A DNA stretch of 64,000 bases from an uncultured Bacilli bacterium (lineage in GTDB: Bacteria > Bacillota_I > Bacilli_A > RF39 > UBA660). The position numbers were made by a program, and so were the translations under genes. Location: NCBI GenBank assembly GCA_934086185.1, contig CAKOHW010000001.1, forward strand, positions 1-64,000. The letters run 5' to 3'. Shown here one piece after another: positions 55,824-64,000 of the stretch (the stretch's first letter is position 1; every line of letters begins with the position of its first letter). The notes beneath the pieces were generated by a model. It was not told where the DNA came from and did not search any database. It worked only from the letters and a program-made list of their open reading frames with translations.

Positions 55824-55928
55824 CAAAAAAATATATGATTAATAACTCCGTGGCAAACTTTATGCTTGGAAGATAATTAAATATATAATTTTTAACTTTC
55901 ACTATACAAAATAATTTTTTTATACTCT
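55824..55928 (-). ncRNA. Candidate small RNA or attenuator, relative of 36760-36877
   Basis: On the minus strand the segment runs from AGAGTA through TTGTATAGTG and a block that aligns with the 36760 element (AATTATATATTTAATTATCTTC, then AAGTTTG and CGG). It ends in a long hairpin closed by ATATAT arms with an inner CAAGC-AUAAA-GUUUG stem, then seven T. It stands between the carboxypeptidase terminator and the promoter of the 53485 gene, so it has no other gene to terminate. Its own promoter is weak. The remaining intergenic sequence to 56013 is plain AT-rich DNA. Confidence 0.4.
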
Positions 55929-56012
55929 AACTTAACTTATTTCACTATTCTATATCAATTTTAACAAAAATTAATATAAAAAACAATCATTATATTTTTT
56001 GTAACTTTCAAA

Positions 56013-56052
56013 TATAAAAACTAGAAAAATTTTGAGTTTTCCTAGTTTTTTA
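56013..56052 (-). terminator. Terminator of the VanY-type carboxypeptidase gene
   Basis: AAAAACTAG and CTAGTTTTT form a nine-pair hairpin with a T tail on the minus strand, shortly past the stop codon at 56064. Confidence 0.85.
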
Positions 56053-56063
56053 ATTCTTTACAA

Positions 56064-57020
56064 TTATTTATCTAAATAGTATGCGTAATATTCATCATAT
56101 GTTAAACCAGATTCATATACTTTAGTTGCTGTCTCTACACCTAAATATCTATAATGCCATGATTCGTAACTATAACCTGTTAAATATTCCTTATCTTTTG
56201 GATATCTTAATATAAATCCATATTCATGGGCATGATCTTGTAACCATTTATAAGCATCTGACTCCTCAAAAGTATCTGTTGTCGATGCACCATTTGTAAA
56301 TACATCAATTGCTAAACCTGTTTGGTGTTCTGAATAGCCTGCTCTAGCAGCATATTGATCTGCATAACTAACCCCTTTTGAATAATAAAACTCTTTATAA
56401 ACAGATTCTTGTCTTTCATAATTTCTATAGCTACTATTTACAAGTAAAACTATACCATCTTCTTTTGCTTTGCTAGCCATTGTTATATAAGCATCATTAC
56501 AATCTTTAGTAACACTATTGGTACTATAAGCAAAACTAAGATTTATATTTGTAATATCACTAGGTATAAAAGAAGAGTCCAAATAATTAAATTTATTAAC
56601 TAATATCAAATTACCCATATCTAAATTAGTAGGTTTTACTGTATCTTTGTCATACCATTCTTTATTTGCTCTAACATTTACTATTGCTACAACATCACTA
56701 TTACTTTTTTTCTTATTAGCTTTTTTGTAATCCAAATATTCATATAAATATTTTTCTAAAAAATATTTTTCATGTAATAAATCTATAATATAATTATTTT
56801 TTTCGTTATTAACAAAATATTCTTCATTCTTATCATTTAATTTATCAATAATTAACTTTGATTCATCTAAAGTATATCCTACTAATGTTAATTTATATTC
56901 ATTAGTTTGATGATATTTGTATTCTTTGTATTTATTTATTCCAAATATTATTGCTACTATAACAATCACTAAAATACAAAAATTTACCTTTACTTGTTTT
57001 TTCAATTTCAACTTTGCCAT
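56064..57020 (-). CDS. D-alanyl-D-alanine carboxypeptidase, VanY type (M15B)
   Basis: A lysine-rich start and a membrane helix (about 12-30) anchor the protein outside the cell. The M15B catalytic domain contains VNSSYRNYERQES, the metal motif SEHQTGLAIDVF (histidine and aspartate) and ESWHYRYLG with the third metal ligand. It trims the last D-alanine from peptidoglycan stem peptides. The length of 318 is normal. An extra cytoplasm-proximal region (about 35-110) has no clear match. The gene is divergent from the GerMN gene. Confidence 0.92.
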   Translation of the reverse strand: MAKLKLKKQVKVNFCILVIVIVAIIFGINKYKEYKYHQTNEYKLTLVGYTLDESKLIIDKLNDKNEEYFVNNEKNNYIIDLLHEKYFLEKYLYEYLDYKKANKKKSNSDVVAIVNVRANKEWYDKDTVKPTNLDMGNLILVNKFNYLDSSFIPSDITNINLSFAYSTNSVTKDCNDAYITMASKAKEDGIVLLVNSSYRNYERQESVYKEFYYSKGVSYADQYAARAGYSEHQTGLAIDVFTNGASTTDTFEESDAYKWLQDHAHEYGFILRYPKDKEYLTGYSYESWHYRYLGVETATKVYESGLTYDEYYAYYLDK

Positions 57021-57122
57021 ATTACCACCTATTCTTATTTAAATTATATAACTTAAAATAATATTTTTCAATAATTATAAATATTTATATTTTAATTATC
57101 ATAATATTAAATAGGTGTAATT

Positions 57123-58046
57123 ATGTTAAAAAGAAAAGCTTTTAAAAAAATTATAATTAGTTTATCATGTTTAGTAATTTTAGGAATATTATATATATTT
57201 CCTGATAAAGATGAAAGTATTAAATACAATATTAATAATAAAAAAGAAACTAATATTATATATTTAGTAGATAGCAACAACTATATATCCAGAGTTAGTA
57301 CTATCTTAACTAGTGAAAAACAAGAGAGTCAAATTAAAGAAATAATTAGCATATTAACTATTGATTCTAATAAATATATTAGGGATGGATTTAAAAAGAT
57401 TATACCTAAAAATACAAAATTAATTAGTTTAAGTATAGAAAATGATTTGGTAAAATTAAATTTCAGTAAAGAATTATTAAATATTGAAGACAAATATCAA
57501 GAAAAAATGATAGAAGCAATAGTATATTCTATTACTAGTTTAGATAATATAAAATATGTTTCTATATATGTAGAAGGAAAAATATTAAATAAATTACCTA
57601 ATGGAAAAAGATTAGAAACTATATTAAGTAGAAACATAGGAATAAATAAAGAATTTAATATTAGTAGTTTAAATAATACTTCTAGGGCGACTATATATTA
57701 TCTATCTAAAAATAATGATTATTATTACTATGTTCCAGTAACTAAATATTATAATGATTCTATTAGTAAGATAGAAATTATTATAAAAGAATTAACTAGT
57801 AATAAAATGATAAATACTAATTTAATGAGTTATTTAAATAGTAAAACAGAATTATTATCTTATAATGAAACTGATAAATCACTTCTTTTAAATTTTAATG
57901 AAAATATATTAAATGATATTAATACTAATAATATTTTAGAAGAAGTAACTTATTCTATAAATTTATCTATAAGTGATTCTTATGATGTTAAAGAAGTTTT
58001 ATATTACGTAAACGATAAAATAGTTAGTACTTTTAGTTTAAAATAG
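57123..58046 (+). CDS. GerMN-domain lipoprotein-like or membrane protein
   Basis: An N-terminal membrane helix (about 10-27) precedes two related beta-alpha domains (about 45-150 and 180-305). Each contains the GerMN pattern of a charged strand followed by NF, as in LVKLNFSKELL and SLLLNFNENIL. In Bacillus, GerM acts in sporulation and germination at the cell wall. Here it is a lone plus-strand gene beside a carboxypeptidase and a sortase, so a cell-wall role is likely. No lipobox cysteine is clear in the signal (a cysteine lies at ISLSCLVI). The start follows an AGGTGTAATT site. Confidence 0.78.
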   Translation: MLKRKAFKKIIISLSCLVILGILYIFPDKDESIKYNINNKKETNIIYLVDSNNYISRVSTILTSEKQESQIKEIISILTIDSNKYIRDGFKKIIPKNTKLISLSIENDLVKLNFSKELLNIEDKYQEKMIEAIVYSITSLDNIKYVSIYVEGKILNKLPNGKRLETILSRNIGINKEFNISSLNNTSRATIYYLSKNNDYYYYVPVTKYYNDSISKIEIIIKELTSNKMINTNLMSYLNSKTELLSYNETDKSLLLNFNENILNDINTNNILEEVTYSINLSISDSYDVKEVLYYVNDKIVSTFSLK

Positions 58047-58075
58047 AGAAACATTGATGTAGTTTCTCTATTTTA
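58040..58075. terminator. Bidirectional terminator between gerM-like and sortase genes
   Basis: AATAGAGAAAC and GTTTCTCTATT form an eleven-pair stem with AT-rich tails and serve both convergent genes. Confidence 0.85.
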
Positions 58076-58714
58076 ATTGATTTTTTTTGCTACAACAACA
58101 AATCTTCCGTTTTCTCTACTATATTCACATGTAGATAAAGTTATAAATTTATTTTTATATTTAGCATCTACTTTTGTATCATATAAACTTAATTGTTTTA
58201 TATTATTTATATAGTTATTAAATTCTTCTTCGTTATTTGCTTTATAGAATTTATAATATTTAAATTCGTTTTCATTTTCATAAAAAACTCTAGAATAAAA
58301 TACAGATATTATTTCATATTTCTCTTTGTTATTAAGTTTATTAAAATAAATTATTTTATGATTTTTATAAAAGTCTTCATCTTTATAATTTAATAAGTCA
58401 TGAAACATAGTACCATTTTTCATATTATGACCATATATAATTATGTTATCATCAATCGGATCAATATTATTATATTTATCAATATATAATGCCCCAGCTT
58501 CACTTTGTTTTTTATCAAAACTATGTCTTAAATAATAATCATCTTTTGAATAAGTTACAGGATAATTAATTATAGTATTCGGTATTGTTGGAATTCCAAC
58601 AAAATCATTATTCATATTTTTTAATTCTTTTAACTTAGTGTTGTATTCATTATTATTATCATTATTTATTTTTTCTATTACATTTATTATTTTATCTACC
58701 TTATTATGGTACAT
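58073..58714 (-). CDS. Class B sortase, N-terminal anchor out of frame
   Basis: The catalytic domain is complete: IIYGHNM with H96, ITLSTCEYS with C196 and ENGRFVV with R204, and the SrtB-type start IPTIPNTIINYPVTYS. Sortase B joins proteins to the cell wall or pilins to each other. The frame opens at MYHNKVDKI with a stop codon directly before it and lacks a membrane anchor. The missing anchor is encoded upstream in another frame (58696-58803: KKKFYIPFIIIILIPFYII and so on), which has no ATG start. This points to a frameshift; either a cytosolic or inactive product is made, or there is a sequence error. Confidence 0.85.
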   Translation of the reverse strand: MYHNKVDKIINVIEKINNDNNNEYNTKLKELKNMNNDFVGIPTIPNTIINYPVTYSKDDYYLRHSFDKKQSEAGALYIDKYNNIDPIDDNIIIYGHNMKNGTMFHDLLNYKDEDFYKNHKIIYFNKLNNKEKYEIISVFYSRVFYENENEFKYYKFYKANNEEEFNNYINNIKQLSLYDTKVDAKYKNKFITLSTCEYSRENGRFVVVAKKIN

Positions 58715-58803
58715 TTATGAATAAATATTTTATAGCCTATAATATAAAATGGAATTAATATAATTATTATAAATGGAATATAAAATTTCTTTTTTAATTT
58801 ATA
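58696..58803 (-). pseudogene. Out-of-frame N-terminal membrane anchor of the sortase
   Basis: Translated in its own frame, this stretch gives a basic tip, about 18 hydrophobic residues and IHK, then runs into a stop shortly after the ATG of the sortase frame. This is just what a sortase B anchor should look like. An AGGAGA site lies upstream, but no ATG, GTG or TTG follows in this frame. One shifted base would join it to the sortase domain. Confidence 0.6.
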
Positions 58804-58852
58804 TTTCTCCTATATATATCTTCAATTTGTTTATAATATTAAAAATTAATTA

Positions 58853-58915
58853 TTAAAAAAATAGTTAAATTGGTGATATTATTTAAAATACTTCCCTATT
58901 TAACTATTAAAAATA
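58853..58915 (-). terminator. Terminator after dtd
   Basis: AATAGTTAAAT and ATTTAACTATT form an eleven-pair stem around a loop of about 27 bases, with seven T on the minus strand. It ends the long nfo-to-dtd cluster. Confidence 0.7.
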
Positions 58916-58960
58916 TATTTTTTTGATAATTTTAATTTTTACATAAAAGTGTAAATAAAA

Positions 58961-59404
58961 TTACTTATCTTTACTATCTATTATAATTGTAATTGGCCCA
59001 TCATTTACTAATTCTACTTTCATATCAGCACCAAATATACCTGTTTTAGTTTTTATGTGCTCTTTTAATTTTTCATTAAATTCTTCATATAATGGTTTAG
59101 ATAAAGTACCATTTAACGCTTTTATATAACTTGGTCTATTACCATTTTTTGTTATTGCATATAAAGTAAATTGGCTTATAGACAATATTTCACCACCCAC
59201 ATCTAAAATACTTTTGTTCATTACTCCAACTTCGTCATCAAATATACGTAAGTTGACAATTTTTTTAACTATATAATCTATATCTTCACTAGTATCTCCT
59301 TCAGTAAAACAACTTAATACCATTAATCCATTATTTATAGTATTATATATTTTATTATCTATCAAAACACTTGATGATGCTACTCTTTGTATAACTACTT
59401 TCAT
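58961..59404 (-). CDS. dtd: D-aminoacyl-tRNA deacylase
   Basis: The 147-residue enzyme starts MKVVIQRVASSSVLID and has the catalytic threonine motif LSISQFTLYA and the C-terminal VNDGPITI with the chirality-checking GP. It removes D-amino acids wrongly attached to tRNA. Its start overlaps the radical SAM gene by four bases. In Bacillus, dtd follows relA directly; here the radical SAM gene is inserted between them. Confidence 0.95.
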   Translation of the reverse strand: MKVVIQRVASSSVLIDNKIYNTINNGLMVLSCFTEGDTSEDIDYIVKKIVNLRIFDDEVGVMNKSILDVGGEILSISQFTLYAITKNGNRPSYIKALNGTLSKPLYEEFNEKLKEHIKTKTGIFGADMKVELVNDGPITIIIDSKDK

Positions 59405-60306
59405 TTTTTATTCCTTTCAATATATTTAAATATTAAACATTTTTCACTATCATATATTTCTGGATCGTAATTTTTATTTGTAATTGTTCTTTCATGTGGA
59501 ATAATCTCTCCATTACTTATTACATAATTGCCTGTTCCATTAAAATAATCTTGTTCTAATAATCTACTTATTTTATTAAAAATTCTAATATTATTAAAAT
59601 TATTTATTATTGATTTTTCTTTTATTAATTCTGCTAAATTTTTATCAAATATATTTCCTAAAGTATTGTTAATATCTTTTTTATAAGTAGTACTTCCATT
59701 TGTTAAATTACCAAAAACATCTATGGAAATTTCTGGACCAACTATCAAATATTTGTTATTTTTAACTGTTGATACAAATGGTATTATACCTTGTTTTTCT
59801 TTTCTTACATTTTTTAAATCAACTGCTCTACCACAATCTATAATATATTTTGATAAACCATAAAATGTTGTGAAACCTTTTTCTCGTGATATTTTATACA
59901 TATTTTCATAAGCAATATCTATATTATCTTTATATATTTCTTTTATACTTTTATCATGAAAATAATCTGTACTTATTGCAATTTCAAATTTTTTAAAACT
60001 TTTTCTCAATAAATCAAATAACTTTTTATTATATATTGTTCCATTTACTACTATTAAGCAATTATCAACTGTAACTTTATTTTTCTTAATAGTATTTATT
60101 ATCATATTTATTTCATCATATGCTAATGTAACTTCTCCACCCGTTAGAATTAATGTATCAATATATTTAATATTTTTAAATATTTCATTTACAACAGTTT
60201 TAGTTATTCTTTTATGTGTACTTTCTCCTCTCATACACATATCACATTTTAAATTACAATCTTCTATTACTTCTAAAACTAAATTTCCAGATACAAAAAT
60301 ATTCAT
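59401..60306 (-). CDS. Uncharacterised radical SAM protein
   Basis: The iron-sulfur motif CNLKCDMC (C17, C21, C24) opens the protein, followed by the SAM-binding ILTGGEVTL. The core ends at about residue 210 with DVFGNLTNGS, and a short tail carries a further cysteine (SEKCLIF). There is no clear SPASM domain with several cysteines. The 301-residue length and the start at ATG 60306 (AGGTGAT site) are sound. It sits between the RelA/SpoT gene and dtd and overlaps dtd, so co-expression is likely. No substrate or peptide precursor is visible nearby. Confidence 0.8.
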   Translation of the reverse strand: MNIFVSGNLVLEVIEDCNLKCDMCMRGESTHKRITKTVVNEIFKNIKYIDTLILTGGEVTLAYDEINMIINTIKKNKVTVDNCLIVVNGTIYNKKLFDLLRKSFKKFEIAISTDYFHDKSIKEIYKDNIDIAYENMYKISREKGFTTFYGLSKYIIDCGRAVDLKNVRKEKQGIIPFVSTVKNNKYLIVGPEISIDVFGNLTNGSTTYKKDINNTLGNIFDKNLAELIKEKSIINNFNNIRIFNKISRLLEQDYFNGTGNYVISNGEIIPHERTITNKNYDPEIYDSEKCLIFKYIERNKK

Positions 60307-60359
60307 AAATATCACCTAGTAGTTAAATATTTTATTATAAAATCTTATTTTTTTCAATA

Positions 60360-62507
60360 TTAATTATCTAACTCAACTTTGACTACAAAAGGCAATATTC
60401 TTATACTTTCTTTAAATGCTTCTAAATCATCTTTATTTTTTACTTTAATTGTTAAGTTAAAGCCTAATTTATTATCTGATTTAAATTCATTAATATTAGT
60501 TACTACTACATTTTTTAAACTTGCTTTTGTTATTATAGGAAGCATATTATTATCATTATCAATTGTGTATACTTTAAGTTTTGATATATATGTATTTTCA
60601 CTATCCATATTCCATAATACTCTAATTAATCTTGTATTGATACCTTTAAGATTTGGACAATCTTTTTTATGTACTGATACTCCATTACCTTTTGTAATGT
60701 AACCTATAATATCGTCTCCTTTTACAGGATTACAACATTCAGCAATATTAACTAGAATATCATCACAACCATCTACTATTATATCTTTTTTGTATGTATT
60801 TTTATCATTTGTTTTGTTGTTAGTATTTAAAACTTTATCTAATAAAATATCTTGTACATTTTTCTTATCTTCATATATTAAATTTATGATGTATGAAGGT
60901 GTATATCTAAGAGAACCTATATTTAAGTATATTTCATCTAGATCATTTACCTTTAAATCTTTACATAATTTATTAATATTTTCTGTACTTAATACTTCTT
61001 TTAATACTAGTTTTTTCTTTCTTATTTCTTTATCAAGTAATTCTTTTCCTATAATTGTATATTTTTCTTTATCTATTTTAGAAAAATATGATTTTATTTT
61101 ATTTTTTGCTTGTGTAGTTTTAACTATATTTAACCAGTCTTTGTTAGGTTTAGAATTTTGATCTGTTTTAATTTTTACTATATCTCCATCTTGTAGTTTG
61201 TAGTCGATTGGTACAATGTTTTCATTTACTATAGCACCGACCATTTTTTCTCCTACATTAGTATGTATTCTATATGCAAAATCTATAGGTGTTGAACCAA
61301 GAGGTAATTCCATTACATCACCTTTTGGAGTAAATACATATATAAGTTCTGATAATAGTTCATCTTCCATATTTTTAGTAAATATTTCATCGTTATCATC
61401 TTCTATATGACTATCTATTAAGTTTTTATATAATTCTAGTTTTTGATCCATTATATTTTTTATACTACTAGATGTATGTTCTTTATATGACCAATGACTA
61501 GCTATACCATTTTCTGCAATTTCATCCATTTCTTTTGTACGTAATTGTATTTCAAATATATGTCCATCATCACCAAATACTGATGTATGTAATGATTGAT
61601 ACATATTGGCTTTTGGCATTGCTATATAGTCTTTAAATCTTTTTGGAATTGGTCTATATTTTGCATGTATTAATCCTGCTGCTAAATAACAATCACTAAC
61701 ATTTTCAACTATTGCTCTCATTGCAAGTATGTCATAGATGTCACTCCATTTACGTCCTGTAGACAATTTGGTATATATACTATATACACTTTTTACTCTA
61801 CCCTTTATTTTAAATTTTATATTATGACTTGTTAAGATTTCACTTACACTTTCTAACATATTATTTAAAACTTTATTTAATTCTTCACGTGTACCATCTA
61901 GTTTTTCTAATATACTTTCATATACATCTGGTTTTGAATATTTAAGGGATAAATCTTCTAATTCACTTTTTATACTATTAATACCTAGTCTATGTGCAAT
62001 TGGTATTAAAACATTCATAGTTTCTGTAGCTTTTTGTTTTTGTTTGTCAACAGGTAAATATGAAAGTGTTCTCATATTGTGTAATCTATCAGCTAATTTA
62101 ATTATAAGTACTCTAGGATCTTCAGACAATCCTACTAAAACTTTTCTTAAGTACATACTTCCAGATTCACTTTCATCATTAAGCTTTAGTCTATTTATTT
62201 TCGTAATACTATCAATTATTTTTGCAACATCACTACCAAATAATTTTTTTATTTCTTCTAATGTAGCATCACTTTCAGAAATAGTTTCATGAATTAATGC
62301 TGCTACAATTGTAGTATCATCTACATTAATATCTGTTAAAATTTTAGCAACGTTAAGTGGGTGGTATATAAAATCTTCTCCACTTTTACGTTTTTTACCT
62401 CTATGTTTTTTTTCAGCATATTTATATGCACTTTCTATTTTATTAATTTTTTCTTCGCTTAATCCATCGTTTTTATATTTATCAATTATATATTTTAAAA
62501 TATCCAT
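60360..62507 (-). CDS. relA: RelA/SpoT (p)ppGpp synthetase, hydrolase motif degenerate
   Basis: The 715-residue enzyme has the long RSH layout: HD domain (1-180), synthetase (about 215-350), TGS (about 385-445) and a C-terminal ACT domain. The synthetase is intact: RFKDYIAMPKANMYQSLHT, with the RxKD form found in bifunctional enzymes, and EIQLRTKEMDEIAENGIASHW. In the HD domain H35 (HRGKKRKSGED) and DRLHNMRT are kept, but the usual HDxxED core reads HETISE (73-78), so ppGpp hydrolysis may be weak or lost. The ATG at 62507 follows an AGGTGG site. comN lies just upstream. Confidence 0.93.
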   Translation of the reverse strand: MDILKYIIDKYKNDGLSEEKINKIESAYKYAEKKHRGKKRKSGEDFIYHPLNVAKILTDINVDDTTIVAALIHETISESDATLEEIKKLFGSDVAKIIDSITKINRLKLNDESESGSMYLRKVLVGLSEDPRVLIIKLADRLHNMRTLSYLPVDKQKQKATETMNVLIPIAHRLGINSIKSELEDLSLKYSKPDVYESILEKLDGTREELNKVLNNMLESVSEILTSHNIKFKIKGRVKSVYSIYTKLSTGRKWSDIYDILAMRAIVENVSDCYLAAGLIHAKYRPIPKRFKDYIAMPKANMYQSLHTSVFGDDGHIFEIQLRTKEMDEIAENGIASHWSYKEHTSSSIKNIMDQKLELYKNLIDSHIEDDNDEIFTKNMEDELLSELIYVFTPKGDVMELPLGSTPIDFAYRIHTNVGEKMVGAIVNENIVPIDYKLQDGDIVKIKTDQNSKPNKDWLNIVKTTQAKNKIKSYFSKIDKEKYTIIGKELLDKEIRKKKLVLKEVLSTENINKLCKDLKVNDLDEIYLNIGSLRYTPSYIINLIYEDKKNVQDILLDKVLNTNNKTNDKNTYKKDIIVDGCDDILVNIAECCNPVKGDDIIGYITKGNGVSVHKKDCPNLKGINTRLIRVLWNMDSENTYISKLKVYTIDNDNNMLPIITKASLKNVVVTNINEFKSDNKLGFNLTIKVKNKDDLEAFKESIRILPFVVKVELDN

Positions 62508-62508
62508 T

Positions 62509-62772
62509 TTATCTACCACCTAGTATATAACTCATTTTTTCTTTTACATATTTTTTATATTCTATATTTTTTGTATTTAATATATCATCTACACATTTAC
62601 TTAATGTTAAATCTTTACTTTTACTCCATTTATTTGTTTTTAAATAATTCCATATATCATCTACTGTTATATATGATATACCATCTAATTTTAATTCTTG
62701 TACTTTTGTTTCCATTGCCGGAATAAGTCTTTTATATAATTCTTCTAATGAATTAAATTTTATATTGTTCAT
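62509..62772 (-). CDS. comN: ComN-like post-transcriptional regulator
   Basis: The 87-residue protein follows the pattern of Bacillus ComN (YrzD): a helical start, LIPAMETKVQEL, then ITVDDIWNYLKTNKWSK, CVDDILNTKNIEYKKYV. In Bacillus it controls comE mRNA and localises at poles. It lies between nfo and relA and overlaps the relA ribosome binding site, so it belongs to the same transcript. I assign it from memory of the family pattern. Confidence 0.65.
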   Translation of the reverse strand: MNNIKFNSLEELYKRLIPAMETKVQELKLDGISYITVDDIWNYLKTNKWSKSKDLTLSKCVDDILNTKNIEYKKYVKEKMSYILGGR

Positions 62773-62786
62773 TTTATCACCACTTT

Positions 62787-63683
62787 TTATTTTTTATAAT
62801 ATTCAATTATATCACTAATTAAATTTTCATTAAATTTTTTATTTTTTATCATTTTTATTTCAAATTTATATGGTGGGTATTCCTTTTTATCTCCCACATA
62901 TGGCGTTTCTAGTATTTTAGGGATATCTTTAAGTCTTTCATTATATATAACTTTTATTAAATTTTCAAAGCCTATTGTTCCATATCCAATATTTTCATGT
63001 CTATCTTTATGAGAAGATATTTCATTTTTTGAATCATTAACATGTACACACTTTATTTTATCTATTCCTATTATAGAATCAAATGTATCTAAATATTCAT
63101 CAAATCTACTTATATCTACTCCACTGTCATTTAGATGGCATGTATCTATACATACTCCAATGTTTTCTTTATATGTGACTAAGTCTATAATATTTTTTAA
63201 TTCATCAATATTAACGCCACATTCTGTACCTTTTCCAGCCATAGTTTCTAAAAGTATAGTTACACTAGTATTATTTTCTAATATCTTATTTATTCCATTT
63301 GCAATATTATATAGTGCTTTATCTCTATCAATTCCTACACTACTACCTGGATGTAATACTAAATATTTTATTCCTAATTCTTCTAATCTAGATACCTCTT
63401 GTTTTAAAAAATTAATACTAAAATCATATTTACTTGGATCTATATCATTTGCAAGATTAACTATATATGGAGCATGACATATAATTTTATCTAATCTAAA
63501 ATTATTATCTTTCATAAGTTCATAAGCTCTATATGTTAATTCATCATTTATTGGGCTTCTTTTTGTATTTTGTGGAGCTCCAGTATAAAACATAAATGTA
63601 TTAGCATTATAACTTATACTTTCCTTAACACTTTTTAATAATTGTTCTTTACTATCAAAAGATACATGACTACCTATAAACAT
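62787..63683 (-). CDS. nfo: Endonuclease IV (AP endonuclease)
   Basis: The TIM-barrel metal ligands are all in place: ICHAPYIVNLA, LVLHPGSSVG, ILLETMAGKG, CIDTCHLNDSG, CVHVNDSKNE, SHKDRHENIGYG and ILETPYVG. It cuts DNA at abasic sites with a trinuclear zinc centre. The length of 298 is typical. I chose ATG 63683 because AGGTGAT lies just upstream, and the GTG three codons earlier overlaps that site. It opens the cluster nfo-comN-relA-radical SAM-dtd. Confidence 0.96.
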   Translation of the reverse strand: MFIGSHVSFDSKEQLLKSVKESISYNANTFMFYTGAPQNTKRSPINDELTYRAYELMKDNNFRLDKIICHAPYIVNLANDIDPSKYDFSINFLKQEVSRLEELGIKYLVLHPGSSVGIDRDKALYNIANGINKILENNTSVTILLETMAGKGTECGVNIDELKNIIDLVTYKENIGVCIDTCHLNDSGVDISRFDEYLDTFDSIIGIDKIKCVHVNDSKNEISSHKDRHENIGYGTIGFENLIKVIYNERLKDIPKILETPYVGDKKEYPPYKFEIKMIKNKKFNENLISDIIEYYKK

Positions 63684-63793
63684 TTTTATCACCTAAGTTA
63701 ATTTTATCAAAAAAATAGTTATTAATAAATATGAATTTAATTTTTATTTTATATATTAAGTTTTTTGTGTTAAAATCTAGTTATGGTGATAGT

Positions 63794-64000
63794 ATGAAAA
63801 AAATATGGAAAAATAATAGTAAATTACTAATTATAGTAACAATTTTAGAAATTTTATTATCTATATACTTTTTAATGTATTTTAGTTATATGGATAAACT
63901 TAGTTATGTTGAAAATAGTAATAATTTATCATTACTTATACAAAATATGTATACATCAACTTGGTGGGCATTAATAATAATGTCTATATCATTAATTAGT
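63794..64000 (+). CDS. Membrane protein, 5' part only
   Basis: The frame opens at ATG 63794 after a GGTGAT site and stays open for 69 codons to the window edge. It starts MKKIWKNNSKLLIIVTILEI, has a hydrophobic helix at about 10-32, a polar loop, and the start of a second helix (WWALIIMSISLIS). No family can be assigned from this fragment. It is divergent from nfo. Confidence 0.6.
   Translation, partial: MKKIWKNNSKLLIIVTILEILLSIYFLMYFSYMDKLSYVENSNNLSLLIQNMYTSTWWALIIMSISLIS

Noticed and set aside
1..64000. CRISPR arrays, tRNA or rRNA genes, prophage
   Set aside because: No regularly spaced repeats, no tRNA T-arm signature (GGTTCGAAT or its complement), no rRNA-like GC-rich stretch and no phage structural or integrase genes were seen by eye on either strand.

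Overview
This window looks like chromosome from a very AT-rich, Gram-positive-type bacterium of the Bacillota, most likely an uncultured gut lineage close to the Bacilli/Mollicutes border (RF39-like). That placement is inference. The direct signs are peptidoglycan genes (murC, murB), a class B sortase, a glmS ribozyme, a T-box leader, strong AGGTGAT/AGGAGG ribosome binding sites and Bacillus-type genes (comN, dnaD, nusB, spoIVB-like, gerM-like). UGA is used as a stop codon (for example in the rlmD-like gene and in bacteriocin peptide A), so the code is standard and not the Mycoplasma code. Almost all genes lie on the minus strand; only tspO, the GerMN gene and the partial gene at the right edge are on plus.

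Layout. 1-507: a 175-bp MITE-like element and a second 77-bp copy of its left end, around a tiny membrane ORF. 508-10743: murC, a lipid-linked glycosyltransferase pair, glmS with its ribozyme, a nucleotidase remnant, two rRNA-modification genes and a membrane-bound XRE regulator. 10840-16918: a 1299-residue protein with a class I nucleotidyltransferase domain, an RNHCP protein and a LysM/GH25 lysozyme-like protein. 16995-22172: the transamidation operon gatC-gatA-gatB-aspS behind a T-box whose specifier reads as AAC (Asn). 22192-36877: an accessory and surface zone with a tandem HEPN-like protein, two TasA-like surface proteins, a 1252-residue phosphoesterase fusion, an Asn-rich membrane protein, a clostripain-type protease and a SpoIVB-type protease. 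36760-37202 holds a probable small RNA and a second structured segment. 37270-41554: housekeeping genes xseA/xseB, nusB, nth, dnaD and cca. 41659-43933: a compact bacteriocin locus. 44022-50652: murB, a short TasA-like protein, and a MarR-controlled heterodimeric ABC exporter beside tspO. 50689-58714: a GT-C enzyme, two more TasA-like proteins, a VanY carboxypeptidase, a GerMN protein and a sortase with a broken N-terminus. 58961-63683: dtd, a radical SAM gene, a long RelA/SpoT protein, comN and nfo.

How it fits together. The strongest new system is the bacteriocin locus: a peptidase-containing ABC exporter (C39 domain) followed at once by two overlapping small genes that are too short to be found by a length cut-off. 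Both encode peptides with a double-glycine leader, a hydrophobic core with glycine-spaced motifs and one cysteine near the C-terminus. A second theme is the cell surface: five TasA-like paralogues in 32 kb, two of which share a promoter and leader, and two of which are preceded by a related ~100-nt RNA element ending in an intrinsic terminator. A third is unexplained nucleotide or RNA biology: the 1299-residue nucleotidyltransferase, the tandem HEPN protein, the 1252-residue phosphoesterase fusion, and a RelA/SpoT enzyme whose hydrolase motif is degenerate. No tRNA, rRNA, CRISPR array, transposase or prophage was seen.
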